In this document: positions 33,786 to 45,407 of the stretch, piece after piece | Layout: every line of letters begins with the position of its first letter | How positions within the stretch are numbered: position 1 is the first letter of the stretch | DNA from: Neoarius graeffei | Lineage: Eukaryota > Chordata > Actinopteri > Siluriformes > Ariidae | DNA: 64,000 nucleotides | Assembly: GCF_027579695.1 (NCBI RefSeq) | Contig: NC_083572.1 | Location: forward strand, 18,328,421-18,392,420 | Direction: 5' to 3' | Position numbers and translations under genes: made by a program | The notes under the pieces: model-generated | Told to the model about the DNA's origin: nothing | Database searches by the model: none | What the model saw: the letters and a program-made list of their open reading frames with translations, nothing else

Positions 33786-33904
33786 ATAAAAAATGATTTT
33801 TTTTAATGAGTGTCTTTCTTTAAACGTAAGAAATGTTATTCTTTGTACCAAAACCATTCATGTAGACTTTTGTATCTTTATCATGTTGACAGGGATAAAT
33901 AAAT

Positions 33905-34013
33905 TTATTTGGGATAAAATTAGCTCATAAGCTTAAAATCTTTATTTTTCTGTAAAGCTGCTTTGTGACAATGCCTGATATTAAAAGCGCTATACAAATA
34001 AACTGACTTGACT
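33905..34013 (+). mobile_element. L2 LINE, 3' tail only, diverged
   Basis: Matches the L2 end (TGTAAAGCTGCTTTGTGACA and GCGCTATACAAATAAACTG) with substitutions. The tail is reduced to one or two ACTTG units. Confidence 0.88.
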
Positions 34014-34078
34014 TTTGCTGTAATTTTTATTGTTATCTCCAAAATGGCACCCATCAGTCAACCAAGGGGAATGAATAT

Positions 34079-34440
34079 CTCATCTCATTATCTCTAGCCA
34101 CTTTATCCTGTTCTACAGGGTTGCAGGCAAGCTGGAGCCTATCCCAGCTGACAATGGGCGAGAGGCGGGGTACACCCTGGACAAGTCACCAGGTCATCAC
34201 AGGGCTGACACATAGACACAGACAACCATTCACACTCACACCTATGGTCAATTTAGAGTCACCAGTTAACTTAACCTGCATGTCTTTGGGGGAAACCGGA
34301 GCACCCAGAGGAAACCCATGCAGACACGGGGAGAACATGCAAACTCCGCACAGAAAGGCCCTCGCCGGCCACAGGGCTCGAACCTGGACCTTCTTGCTGT
34401 GAGGCGACAGCACCAACCACTACACCACCATGCCACCCCA
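34079..34440 (-). mobile_element. SINE, full length, GAGAT tail
   Basis: Bracketed by GGAATGAATAT at 34068-34078 and 34441-34451, a perfect 11 bp. Confidence 0.95.
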
Positions 34441-34451
34441 GGAATGAATAT

Positions 34452-35281
34452 GCTTCAATAAATCTCTGTAAAATCAAATTTTTCTTGTTTACATCTAAAT
34501 TTTGCAAGAGTCTAGTAATCTTTTAAAGGAAACAGCGCATCATAGAATAAATTCACAAAGAAACAAGGTAAGAAATAAATTTTTCTAAGCCAAAGAAATT
34601 TGAAGAATATTCAGGCTTTGCTTTGATTCTTTGATCGCCTTGTGCCCAAGTGTGAATGCATTTTTAGTGCTACATGCATGGGCTGGTTATCAAAGGGCAT
34701 GGGCACAGCTATCAAACCACACACTCTCAGAAAAAAAGGTACTAAACTGTACCTTTCTTCATTTTTGTGGTGGCACCCTTATCATTTGTACATTTCACCT
34801 GGAACTGCGGATATAGTGTACAGGATATATGGATTTTTAAAAAAGTTTTTTTTGCATTTCCGAGTTGTCTAAGCTTTCTTGCCATTAATAAAAATAAATC
34901 CCCCAACACATGATACATTTCTGAATCCTCAGGGTGTTAACTATAAACCTGTGAAGCAAAAATGCAGAATATATCATATTCTGAAGTCGCATGGCTTTGT
35001 CAAGACTGATGCCACCTCCACGCTAACAGATTATTTGGAGGGTATGCCAGAAAAAAGCCTTTTCTGTCAGTTAACCATAAACATAAGCGCCTGAAGTTTG
35101 TTTTTTGTTGAAAATAATTATTTCTTGATGATGTATTTGTTTTTCTCTGAATAAAATTATTTCAATTAAAGGCTGGATTTTTCTCATTTTTTCAGTGTGA
35201 GATGACGCGACTTCACCAAAGAGTGGATTTTTTAAACCCTTTTTGCTAATCTTTACAAGGGGTGCCAATAATTGTTGAGGG
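34452..35281. other. No gene; a fragment of a MITE near 34728
   Basis: At 34728-34800 the words ACACTCTCAGAAAAAAAGGT and GTACC repeat the left end of the MITE-like region at 36530-36895. The rest is unassigned AT-rich sequence. Confidence 0.4.
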
Positions 35282-35782
35282 CACGGTATGATGTACTTTA
35301 CCATCACACCCATATGTGCTGTGTGTTGGACATCCCATTCCATTCCATATTTAGTCCCTCCTTTGCTATTATAAGAAACTCCATTCTTCTACGAAGGCTT
35401 TCCACAAGATTTTGGAATGCTGTAGGAATTTCTGTTCATTCTGCTACACTAGCATTAGTTATTGAGGTTGGACACTGATGATGAGCGAGAAGGCTTGGGG
35501 GCACAGGCAGTGTTCCAAATCATCCTAAATGTGCTCAGTGGGGTTGCGGTCAGGGCTCTATACAGGCCACTAGTGTTCTTCCACAACAGTCTTGGCAGAC
35601 TATGTCTTCATGGACCTCACTTTGTGTACAGGTTCCTGAGTTCCGATAAAGGGAAATTGCAATGCTACAGCATACAAAGCCATTTTATACAATTGTGTGC
35701 TTCCAACTTTGTGGCAACAGCTTGGGGAAGAACCACAAATAGGTGTGATGGTCAGGTGTCCACAAACCTTTACTCATTACAT
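35282..35782 (-). mobile_element. Degenerate Tc1-like element (family A, copy 2)
   Basis: Collinear with 730-1200. The minus strand still shows the transposase end TEIPTAFQNLVESLRRRM around 35390-35440, with stops elsewhere. A central deletion removes the DDE domain. The left terminal repeat is replaced by unrelated sequence. Confidence 0.7.
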
Positions 35783-35784
35783 TA

Positions 35785-36445
35785 CATGGCATTTAGCAGA
35801 CACTCTTATCCAGAGCGACGTACAATGAGTGCAGAAGTCAGGTACATGAAGTGCTGAACTTCTAGACAAGAAAGTTCTAGTGCCAACTGAACAAGTGCCA
35901 GCAATACCTAGTGTAATATGCTGTTGAAATACCAATACTCAAACAGCCAAGGAAACAAGTGCCAGCAATACCTAGTGTAATATGCTGTTGAAATACCAAT
36001 ACTCAAACAGCCAAGGAAACAAAACAACCATATAAAGTATGACTAAGTAAAGAACTCAAAACAGCTAACCCCAGGCTAGACCATACACAGCCTGGGCTGG
36101 TCAAGACCGAAACGTAGTTACACAGTGGGCAGGGAAGAAGGGGAGAGGTGCGGCCTGAAGAGGTGAGTCTTCAGTCTGCGCTTGAAGGTGGTCAGGGAGT
36201 CGGCAGTTCTGACCTCAATGGGAAGGTCATTCCACCAACTGGGAACCAGGACAGATAGTAATCTTGAGCGGGCTGGGCAGGAGCAGAGAGGAGGAGGGTC
36301 CAGGTGAACAGTAGTAGCGGAGCATAGGGATCTGGCTGGTGTGTAGGGGCAGATCAGACTCTGGAGGTATGCTGGCCCTAAGCCATTAAGAGCCTGGTAG
36401 GCTAGCACCAATGTCTTAAATTTGATGCAAGCTGCGATAAGTAGT
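35785..36445 (-). mobile_element. L2-group LINE of a second lineage, 5'-truncated
   Basis: The minus strand encodes the ORF2 C-terminus (YQALNGLGPAYLQSLI, then SWWNDLPIEVRTADSL and FKRRLKTHLF) to a stop at 36118. It is similar in layout to the common L2 but clearly different in sequence, and its 3' end begins CATTACATTACATGGCATTT instead of (ACTTG)n. A 64-bp segment is duplicated in tandem in its 3' UTR (35890-35953 and 35954-36017). Confidence 0.85.
35890..36017. repeat. 64-bp tandem duplication
   Basis: Two adjacent copies beginning AACAAGTGCCAGCAATACCT appear identical by eye. Confidence 0.95.
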
Positions 36446-36529
36446 CAGTGCAGGTCGGCAAGCAGAGGGGTGACATGGGAAATACATACCCATATACTGT
36501 ATCTGAATTCATGCTACTAGTGCTATTAC

Positions 36530-36895
36530 ACTTTCAGAAAATAAAGTACATTATTATACCTTTGGAGGTACAATGGCTTGTCACTAAGGCAGTACCCTCT
36601 AAAGTACTTATTTGTACCCTTTATATACTGCTTTTTGGCCCTAAAAAGATACAAATAGTTACCTTGAGGTCTAATAATGAGCCATAGGGGGTACATTAGT
36701 GTAGATTGTACCTTGGGGGAAAGAAATGGACTCCTATTGTACCCCTATTTCTGACTGGTGTGTAAACTTTAGAGTAACATGCACCTTTCTAAATAATAGG
36801 TATTATACTAAAGGTACAAAAGATTGAGGATCCTTGAAGATACCATCCCAATGACAAGGAAAGGTTCAGTTTAGTACCCATGTTTTCTGTGTGTA
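36530..36895. repeat. MITE-like element rich in GTACC/GGTAC words
   Basis: Begins CACTTTCAGAAAATAAAGTA and ends GTACCCATGTTTTCTGTGTG, giving imperfect inverted ends. Internally it repeats TTGTACC and GGTAC. A fragment of the same left end lies at 34728. The superfamily is undetermined. Confidence 0.5.
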
Positions 36896-36904
36896 GCAAA
36901 AATC

Positions 36905-37420
36905 TGAAATTTAACATTACTTTTATACCTGTTAGCCTTTATCTGGATGGCTTCCAGCAATGTGTTGTGATAAAATGCAAGAAACAATCTGTCACCGATT
37001 AAAATCGACTCAATATAATTGGCTTATAAGAAAAAGTGTAACACCTGAAAAGCTATCTCAGACACCTGTATAAAATGGAAAACTCATAAGAATGCTGAGA
37101 TTTGTATTCTTGGTCTATCAATCCCATTAACACTGTCATTAAGAACTTGTAAATGGAAGTTAGTAAATCTCTGTTGATTAGGCTATTGTGAAGCTCTTGA
37201 TTGCCATCTATAGCAAAAGTGAATGGAGTCCTTCTTTGTCCCTTTGGATAAGAGATTTTTCTCCATGATTAGCAATTGAAAGACTACAGCTACAGTCAAA
37301 CCAAAAAGGAATGTGTTCCATTAAATCTTGGGTTCTTTATTTTTGGAAGTCAATGATCTGTTCTAAACTACTCTCTTTACATTATTTACTTTCATTACTA
37401 ATCGTGTTATATCGGGTGGT
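36905..37420. other. No feature recognised
   Basis: Unassigned AT-rich sequence. Confidence 0.35.
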
Positions 37421-37424
37421 GGTG

Positions 37425-37535
37425 GCTCAACAGGTTACAACTCTGGATTACTGACTTGGAGGGTTGGGGTTTGAGCCCCCATGCTGCCATTGCTGGACCC
37501 TTAATTCTATTGGCACAACTGATTCACATTGAGTG
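37425..37535 (+). mobile_element. Relic of a second tRNA-derived SINE family
   Basis: GGTGGTGGCTCAACAGGTTA (A-box region) and GGGGTTTGAGCCCCC (B box) are spaced as in a tRNA-derived head, followed by a body unlike that of the common SINE. Only one copy was seen. Confidence 0.5.
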
Positions 37536-37811
37536 GAAGATGATGATTAAGTATATCCTGTCCAGTGCTAATTAAGATAGCTCTGATAAAAATAGTGCTT
37601 TAACTCTCCAGAGTGTCTACCCCCTTCCTGTAAAAAAAACATTGTCATCTTTTTCTATCTATACTAATTGGTGTGGCAGGGGTTTGGGGTGTTCTTTGCT
37701 AAAAAAATTTTCTTGGTTTGTTGGTTGTAGCCTATTAGGAATAACTGTTGCACCCTGTTGCATCTCTGTTCTTTATTAGATTTGTTAATTTGTCTTCTGG
37801 TAGAAGACATA

Positions 37812-37925
37812 AGGTGGCACAGTGGTTAACACTGCTAACTCACAGTGAGAAGGTTCTGGGTTTGAGCCTAGTGGCTGACTGGGGTCTTTCTATGTGGGTT
37901 AGGCTGATTGGCTACTTTAAATTGC
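37812..37925 (+). mobile_element. Degenerate SINE head
   Basis: GGCACAGTGGTTAACACTGC and GGGTTTGAGCC mark the A and B boxes of the common SINE. The body is cut short near the word GTGGGTTAGGCTGATTGGC. Confidence 0.75.
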
Positions 37926-38708
37926 TTGTATGTGTACCCACCACCAGATTAGGGTTTGGTCCCTCTGATGTGCTATAATCACCTAAGAGAAATCATAGCT
38001 GCTAGCTGATGGCTTCCTGGATCACTGACCCTCAGCTATGAGGAGGATGACAGAAGTGGTAAATTGCTTTAATCTGTGGTAAATATAAATACTTTTTTTA
38101 GGAAAAGATGAAAATTCAGATCAGGGAAGGAAAGAGAGAAAGAATGGGCTCTTTGCTGGTGGGGCATACATGTTTAATATGCACCAAAAAAGTGATAGAA
38201 AAATAACATGGGAAGAAAACAGGAAGTCACTGGTGACTCATTTTGTTTTTTTTAATGAGAATGAGGAAAAGTCAAGTCAAGTTTATTTGTATAGCACTTT
38301 TAACAACAGACATTGTCGCAAAGCAGCTTTACAGAAAATTAAAGACTTTAACATAAAATTAGCTTATCCCTAATTTATCCCCAATGAGCAAGCCTGTGGT
38401 GATGGTGGCAAGGAAAAACTCCCTCAGACGACAGGAGGAAGAAACCTCGAGAGGAACCAGACTCAAAAGGGAACCAATCCTCATTTGGGTGATAACAGAT
38501 AACGTGATTATAAATAACTTGCTTCTATAATTTCTATAACTACATAGTCACAAAGTATGACTATGTAACCAGGAAAATCATGATAGTTTTAACATGAAGT
38601 CAGTTTTGTTGAAGTTATAAACTGTTCATTGATGGAAACTTGAGTGCAAAACTGTTCATGACAACTGCAGTCCTAAAGTTAGCAAGTCAACTGTAGTCCT
38701 CAGACATA

Positions 38709-40315
38709 CAGTGGGGCAAAAAAGTATTTAGTCAGCCACCAATTGTGCAAGTTCTCCCACTTAAAAAGATGAGAAAGGCCTGTAATTTTCGTCATAGGTA
38801 CACTTCAACTATGAGAGACAGAATGGGGGGAAAGAATCCAGGAAATCACATTGTAGGATTTTTAATGAATTAATTGGTAAATTCCTCAGTAAAATAAGTA
38901 TTTGGTCACCTACAAACAAGCAAGATTTCTGGCTCTCACAGACCTGTAACAACTTCTTTAAGAGGCTCCTCTGTCCTCCACTCGTTACCTGTATTAATGG
39001 CACCTGTTTGAACTCGTTATCAGTATAAAAGACACCTGTCCACAACCTCAAACAGTCACACTCCAAACTCCACTACAGCCAAGACCAAAGAGCTGTCAAA
39101 GGACACCAGAAACAAAATTGTAGACCTGCACCAGGCTGGGAAGACTGAATCTGCAATAGGTAAGCAGCTTGGTGTGAAGAAATCAACTGTGGGAGCAATT
39201 ATTAGAAAATGGAAGGCATACAAGACCATTGATAATCTCCCTCGATCTGGGGCTCCACGCAAGATCTCACCCTGTGGGGTCAAAATGATCACAAGAACGG
39301 TGAGCAAAAATCCCAGAACCACACGGAGGGACCTAGTGAATGACCTGCAGAGAGCTGGGACCAAAGTAACAAAGGCTACCATCAGTAACACACTACGCTG
39401 CCAGGGACTCAAATCCTGCCGTACCAGACGTGTCCGCCTGCTTAAGCCAGTACATGTCCAGGCCCATCTGAAGTTTGCTAGAGAGCATTTGGATGATCCA
39501 GAAGAGGATTGGGAGAATGTCATATGGTCAGACGAAACCAAAATAGAACTTTCTGGTAAAAACTCAACTTGTCGTGTTTGGAGGAGAAAGAATGCTGAGT
39601 TGCATCAAAAGAACACCATACCTACTGTGAAGCATGGGGGTGGAAACATCATGCTTTGGGGCTGTTTTTCTGCAAAGGGACCAGGAAGACTGATCCGTGT
39701 AAAGGAAAGAATGAATGGGGCCATGTATCGTGAGATTTTGAGTGAAAACCTCCTTCCATCAGCAAGGACATTGAAGATGAAACGTGGCTGGGTCTTTCAG
39801 CATGACAATGATCCCAAACACACCGCCCGGGCAACGAAGGAGTGGCTTCGTAAGAAGCATTTCAAGGTCCTGGAGTGGCCTAGCCAGTCTCCAGATCTCA
39901 ACCCCATAGAAAATCTTTGGAGGGAGTTGAAAGCCCGTGTTGCCCAGCGACAGCCCCAAAACATCACTGGTCTAGAGGAGATCTGCATGGAGGAATGGGC
40001 CAAAATACCAGCAACAGTGTGTGAAAACCTTGTGAAGACTTACAGAAAACGTTTGACCTCTGTCATTGCCAACAAAGGGTATATAACAAAGTATTGAGAT
40101 GAACTTTTGTTATTGACCAAATACTTATTTTCCACCATAATTTGCAAATAAATTCTTTAAAAATCAGGCAATGTGATTTTCTGGATTTTTTTTTTTCTCA
40201 TTTTGTCTCTCATAGTTGAGGTATACCTATGATGAAAATTACAGGCCTCTCTCATCTTTTTAAGTGGGAAAACTTGCACAATTGGTGACTGACTAAATAC
40301 TTTTTTGCTCCACTG
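38709..40315 (+). mobile_element. Tc1-like transposon, family E, nested in L2 (1607 bp)
   Basis: Ends CAGTGGGGCAAAAAAGTATT and the inverse are flanked by TA (38707-38708 and 40316-40317). Inverted repeats continue to about 38830 (CATAGGTACACTTCAACTATG). One + strand transposase gene. Confidence 0.96.
39078..40097 (+). pseudogene. Tc1-like transposase, frame intact but start codon lost
   Basis: The frame is open without stop from before 39078 to the TGA at 40095-40097, about 339 codons. It reads [20 protein letters not shown], then HTH blocks ([18 protein letters not shown]), a GRPR-like linker and the DDE domain. All three acids are present: [19 protein letters not shown] and NPIENLW. At the position where the family begins, codon 39075-39077 is ACA, so the usual ATG is absent. 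The next in-frame ATG (about 39283) lies after the DNA-binding domain. The element is thus probably silent, although its catalytic part is preserved. Of the Tc1 genes here, it is closest to functional. Confidence 0.92.
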
Positions 40316-41102
40316 TAAATGTTCTGTAAGTGTCCAGAACTACTGTCCAGATCCACTGTAAGTGTCCAGAACCATCTTCCAAGTGTGACTTTCAACTGTC
40401 TACATGGGGCCATTCTCTACAGGAGTAATGTGATGAGACTCCAGCCAGACATAGCGCATCAGGATGGATCAGGTGAGCCCAAGCAGCAGAAGAGGTCAGC
40501 ATCACTGGTGTCTCAGGATCGACAGACAGAAGGAAGAGAAAACACAGGTTGTTAGGTATGTCCAATGTCACCTAAAGAGTAAGAATAGTATACATTTTGT
40601 GCTGAGTGCAAGCAGGGACTCCAACAAGACTAACTATGACAGCATAACTAAAAGGGGAGAGCCAGAAGGTAACACAGACATGAGGGAGCCCTGGGACATA
40701 AAGCAGCAGCCACTACACTGTCAACAAACCCAAGTGAGCAAGTGAGAATGGGAGGCTGACAACATCCATACATCCCAGTTAACCAAACACTCTATGCCTG
40801 AGGACCCTCCAGATCCATTTCTTTACCTGATAAAACTATTAACAAAAAGCTTAATGAAAAATATATGCTTTCAGCCTAGACTTAAACACTGAAACACTAC
40901 TTGAAAGGCTGTTCCATAACTGTGGGGCTTTGTAAGAAAAGGCTCTGCCCCCTGATGTACGGTAGCCTTCACTATTGAGGTACCAACAGATAGCCTGCAC
41001 CTTTTGATCTAAGGAGGCATAGTGGGTCATAAAGGACCAGAAGTTGGCTCAGGTACTGTGGTGCAAGACCATTCAATGTTTTAAAAGGTTAATAGTAGTA
41101 TA

Positions 41103-42001
41103 GGGTGTTTCAAGGCAGCACGGTGGTGTAGTGGTTAGCGCTGTCGCCTCACAGCAAGAAGGGCCGGGTTCGAGCCCCGTGGCCAGCGGGGGCCTTTCTG
41201 TGTGGAGTTTGCATGTTCTCCCCGTGTCCGCGTGGGTTTCCTCCGGGTGCTCCGGTTTCCCCCACAGTCCAAAAACATGCAGGTTAGGTTAACTGGTGAC
41301 TCTAAATTGACAGTAGGTGTGAATGTGAGCATGAATGGTTGTCTGTGTCTGTGTCAGCTCTGTGATGACCTGGCGACTTGTCCAGGGTGTACCCTGCCTT
41401 TTGCCCATAGTCAGGTGGGATAGGCTCCAGCTTGCCTGCGACCCTGTAGAACAGGATAAAGCGGCTAGAGATAATGAGATGAAGTGAGGGTGTTTCAAAA
41501 AAAATTTATATAATTTCACAGTCTAATAACTTTGCCAATTCTCATTCAGTTGACCTCAAATTTTAACAGCATGTGTGAAAACAGGTCAAAATTTTATGTT
41601 TAATGTTTTTTCGTGTTTTGTGTGTTAGAGTACGCTCGAACACAGTCGAATAAGAGCGTGTAGCGTGCATTTATGAGAGAATTCTTGAAAAAAATATTTA
41701 TCAACTGCAATGCAGATTTGGACATGGCACAAAAAGTTCAAAGAGGAAGGCTGTCTGTGCAGGGCAAAAGGATCTGGACGACCACCAGCATCGGAAGAGA
41801 GACGATCAAGCGGGTTCGCGAATATTGAAAATTTGTGAAAATTGTTCATGGAATCCACATACCTTTGAATTTCTCATTCAAATTTTCAGGAATAAATCTT
41901 ATATTGCTCAACATTAAGCCTGTTTCAGTTTCATTTGCCTAGACTATGTAGTTTCTGGGATATTTACATCTCAAGTAATATCAAATTTTTTGAAACACCT
42001 T
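41103..42001. mobile_element. Non-autonomous mariner-like element with DUF4817-type HTH remnant
   Basis: The left end GGGTGTTTCAA lies at 41103 and is repeated after the SINE at 41488 as that SINE's target duplication. The right end at about 41980-42001 is the inverse (TTTTTTGAAACACCTTCCC). Around 41711-41830 the + strand reads KKFKEEGCLCRAKGSGRPPA, the helix-turn-helix start typical of a transposase group common in invertebrates. The frame soon decays and no DDE domain is present. Confidence 0.7.
41114..41486 (+). mobile_element. SINE inserted in the terminal repeat of a mariner-like element
   Basis: The duplication AGGGTGTTTCAA (41102-41113 and 41487-41498) is itself the terminal repeat of the element it hit. 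Head and GAT-type tail are intact. Confidence 0.94.
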
Positions 42002-42003
42002 CC

Positions 42004-43985
42004 CTGTGTCTGAAATTGCTCCCTACTCACTATATAGGGCACTATATAGTAGGAACACCATTTTATAGTGCTGTCCAAAACCTTAGTGAGGATTATTTAC
42101 ACCCCATATAGTGCACTCAAAGTATCCCACAATGCATCACGAAAAGTAGTGTACAACGATGGTCACTAACCAAAGCAATACACCCCATCATGCACTGCGG
42201 TTGCGCTGAAAGAAATCAAATTAAAGTCTCAAATTTGATTTAATAAAAGGCAATGGCAAGAAGAAAGTATTCAGCCTTGATTTAAAAAAAAAATGAAAGA
42301 TGCAGGTACTTTGTATTGATTAATGTGGGAAATACGCTCAGGAAAATATGGATTTAATCACAGCTGACTGATCTGGCACGTTTTAATTGTGTGACAGTAA
42401 TGACGTAAATACCAGCGTGACGGACTAGTGTCCAACCCTGTGTCCGAAATTGCTCACTCGTTCACTACTCCATCCATTATCTACAGGGTCGCAAGCAAGC
42501 TAGAGCTTATCCCAGCTGGCTATGGGCAAGAGGCAGGGTACACCCTGGACAAGTCCCCAGGTCATCGCAGGGCTGACACAGAGACAAACAACCATTCACA
42601 TTCACACCTACGGTCAACTTAGAGCCACCAATTAACCTAACCTGCACGTCTTTGGACTGTGGGGGAAACTGGAGCACCCGGAGGAAACCCACACAGACAC
42701 GGGGAGAGCATGCAAACTCCACATAGAAAGGCCCTTGCCGGCCACTGGGCTCAAACCCAGGACCTTCTTGCTGTAAGGTGACAGTGCTAACTACACCATT
42801 GTACCACCCCGTTCACTACTCCCTACTAACCTACTATATAGGGAATTACTATATAGAGGACTATATAGTGAGCTCATTAGTAAAATGAAAAAAATGCTTT
42901 TGGACACTACTCCATCGCGCTGGTATTTACATCATTACTGTCGCACAATTAAAACGTGCCAGATCAGTCAGTTGGTGGTTTTCAAAATAATAAACACATG
43001 CATGTATTTTTGTGATAAATCCATATTATACTGAGTGCATTTCCCACATTAATCAATACAAAGTACCTGCATCTTTCAGTTCTTTTAAACCAAGGCTGAA
43101 TACTTTCTTCTTCGCCGCTACCTTTTATTACATCAAATTAGACACTTTTAATTTGATTTCTTTCAGCGCGACCGCAACATGGCCGTAGCCAGCTATCATT
43201 TTTAAGAGCTGAAAATACATTTGTATGCTAAATATTTAACTGGATAAAAAAAAATAAAGAATAACATTAAAATGTCTCTGTAAAAAGTGCATTGTTAATT
43301 ATGTTAAACGTTGATTCTGTCTGTGTCTGTTTCATGCATTCGGCTCTGAGACCAAGAACACAAAAATGAATGAGTGCGCGACTCGGGGGAGGAACGCAGT
43401 GCAGTAGACATGTTTTTTTCATGGTAACCATCAGTGCACTTTCATGAAGCTGTTAAATTTACATTTTCAAAGCAGCACAGTTTTGTCCTCATTGCTTGGG
43501 CCAGGTCAAACCATTAAACAAGCTTAAATTATTCTTACTCTTGCCAAGTACATGATTTTTTTTTCAAAACTGATGATATTCAGTTCAAACACCATTAAAA
43601 AAAAAAGTCATTTCAGGAATAGATCTCTTGTGTGATGTGTAATTCACCCCCTCATTTAAACATGTCGAACATTTTTCAGCGTGCGCTTTGCGCGTGCATC
43701 ACGGACCTCAGTGATTTTAAAATGCTGGCCGCTGGCCGCCCTGGACCACAATGCATGATATTGCTTTGGTTAGTGACCATCGTTGTACACTACTCTGAGT
43801 GCACTATATAGGGTGTAAATAATCCTCACTAAGGTTTCGGAGAGCACTACAAAATGGCGTCCTAACTATATAGTGAGTAGGGAGCAATTTCGGACCCAGG
43901 GCGAAAGCATGCGTTTGTTTGGTTTTTTTTCATTTTACCAATGAGCTCACTATATAGTCCTCTATATAGTAATTCCCTATAGGGA
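42004..43985. mobile_element. Inverted cluster of MITEs with ACTATATAG ends (fold-back region)
   Basis: The words TGTCTGAAATTGCTCCCTAC and CACTATATAG open at 42004. Their inverse closes at 43865-43900 (ACTATATAGTGAGTAGGGAG and CAATTTCGGAC), and inner pairs match too. 42130-42200 is inverted at 43740-43800 (GTGTACAACGATGGTCACTA). 42290-42420 is inverted at 42905-43095. 42830-42895 is inverted at 43925-43985. I infer at least two related MITEs inserted head to head, one with a central insertion (43180-43730). No transposase is seen. Confidence 0.7.
42472..42810 (-). mobile_element. SINE inside the MITE cluster
   Basis: Bracketed by GTTCACTACTCC (42460-42471 and 42811-42822), which belongs to the MITE terminal sequence. 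GGAT-type tail at left, head at right. Confidence 0.94.
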
Positions 43986-44306
43986 GGGAAAGTAATCTCA
44001 TCGCCCCCTACTGGATGCATTCCAACCTCTATGGCAAAATGAATGGGAATATCTTTTCAAAAAATTACATTTCGGGTTACACTTCAAAGTTAAGACAATG
44101 GCTTCCATATGTTGTGCATGTCGGGCAGCTCTTTCAATCCTGGTGATCATACTTTATTTTTTCCACCGATTTGAATTGTTTTGAATGGTTTTTAATAAGC
44201 TGATCAAAGACTACATGGACCCGACGTCGCGTATGTGACGTCACCGCAAGTCTAGCGCCTTTCCAAATCTGTAGCAGGTAGCGGCCGGCCAGTAGCCTGC
44301 ATCAAC

Positions 44307-44480
44307 ATGCCGATTTGTATAGCGCGGTTGGCGGAGTATTTCTGTACCAATAAGAAATGCATCCCTCGTGGGGATAACCATTACAGATCAGGGCATGTAG
44401 TCAACTGCCGGTGGTTGCAGTCTGGCATAAAACATAGCATGATCAAAATACACAGATCTTCCCAGTCGTGGGATAGCTAA
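44307..44480 (+). CDS. Hypothetical 57-codon ORF with Cys/His cluster
   Basis: It starts MPICIARLAEYFCTNKKC and continues with IPRGDNHYRSGHV and a later NC, so C4, C13, C18, H25, H30 and C34 could bind zinc. It ends at a TAA after WDS. The surrounding 44000-44640 is not one of the repeats mapped elsewhere in the window, apart from a 27-bp match to the loop of fold-back B. It could be a first exon or the start of a DNA-transposon protein. I do not recognise the family. Confidence 0.35.
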   Translation: MPICIARLAEYFCTNKKCIPRGDNHYRSGHVVNCRWLQSGIKHSMIKIHRSSQSWDS

Positions 44481-44655
44481 GCCTACTGCTGATGTAATAT
44501 GAGCGACTCTGACTAGACAGTTTGGTTGTAGTCCGTTTCTGACAGGTTAGGCACAATTTCGATCTTTTAAAAGACAGCGAAATTTCACCTGATACTTTCA
44601 CAGTTAGTAGACAATCCTGACATATACAACATATTTTTGGGGGGGGGGATGTACA

Positions 44656-44995
44656 AGTGGCATGGTGGTGTAGTGGTTAGCGCTGTCGCATCACAGCAAG
44701 AAGGTCCGGGTTCGAACCCCATGGCTGGCGAGGGCCTTTCTGTGTGGAGTTTGCATGTTCTCTGTGTGGGTTTCCTCCAGGTGCTCCGGTTTCCCCCAAA
44801 GACACACAGGTTAGGTTAACTGGTGACTCTAAAGTGACCGTAGGTGTGAATGGTTGTCTGTGTCTATGTGTCAGCCCTGTGATGACCTGGTGACTTGTCC
44901 AGGGTGTACCCTGCCTTTTGCCCGTAGTCAGCTGGGATAGGCTCCAGCTTGCCTGTGACCCTGTAGAACAGGATAAAGCGGCTAGAGATAATGAG
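44656..44995 (+). mobile_element. SINE truncated at its tail by a hAT end
   Basis: Head with B box GGGTTCGAACCCC. The body has deletions, and the tail stops at GATAATGAG exactly where the hAT terminus CAGGGGTGTC begins. Confidence 0.9.
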
Positions 44996-45407
44996 CAGGG
45001 GTGTCACTAGGCCTTTTTCTTTTACTGGGGCACGTGCCCCAGTAAGAAAATGTTGAAAGATTTTTGTAACAAACTAGTTTCTTTGGCAGATCATTTATCT
45101 ACTGTAAGATTGCCCGTATTCCCTACGGATTTTGGCATTTTAAAAATGGTACGGGCGTAGTGGTATTCAACTACGGATTTTTCTACATTTTCACCTTAAA
45201 ATTTTGATTTATTACCATCAAAAAAATCGTCATGAAATAGGAAAATGCATGGGAGCCGCCATTTTCTACATTTAGAATTACTCAACCGGTACTTCCGCTA
45301 GTACCAACAAGCCGTTCCGAATGTCTGAGCATGCGCAATTGTGATTTTCCTGCACACCAAGCAGGAAATAACAGCACATGTAGCGTAACAATAGACAGGT
45401 CAAGATG

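Larger units (their letters stand above)
38271..41095 (-). mobile_element. L2 LINE, 5'-truncated, interrupted by a Tc1
   Basis: The left part (38271-38708) is the (ACTTG)n tail and 3' UTR. The right part (40318-41095) continues the 3' UTR and the ORF2 C-terminus. The Tc1 at 38709-40315 with its TA duplication explains the gap. Joined, the copy is about 1.2 kb. Confidence 0.92.

Noticed and set aside
35890..36017. Tandem repeats considered as a CRISPR-like array
   Set aside because: Only two adjacent 64-bp copies without spacers, and a eukaryotic genome.
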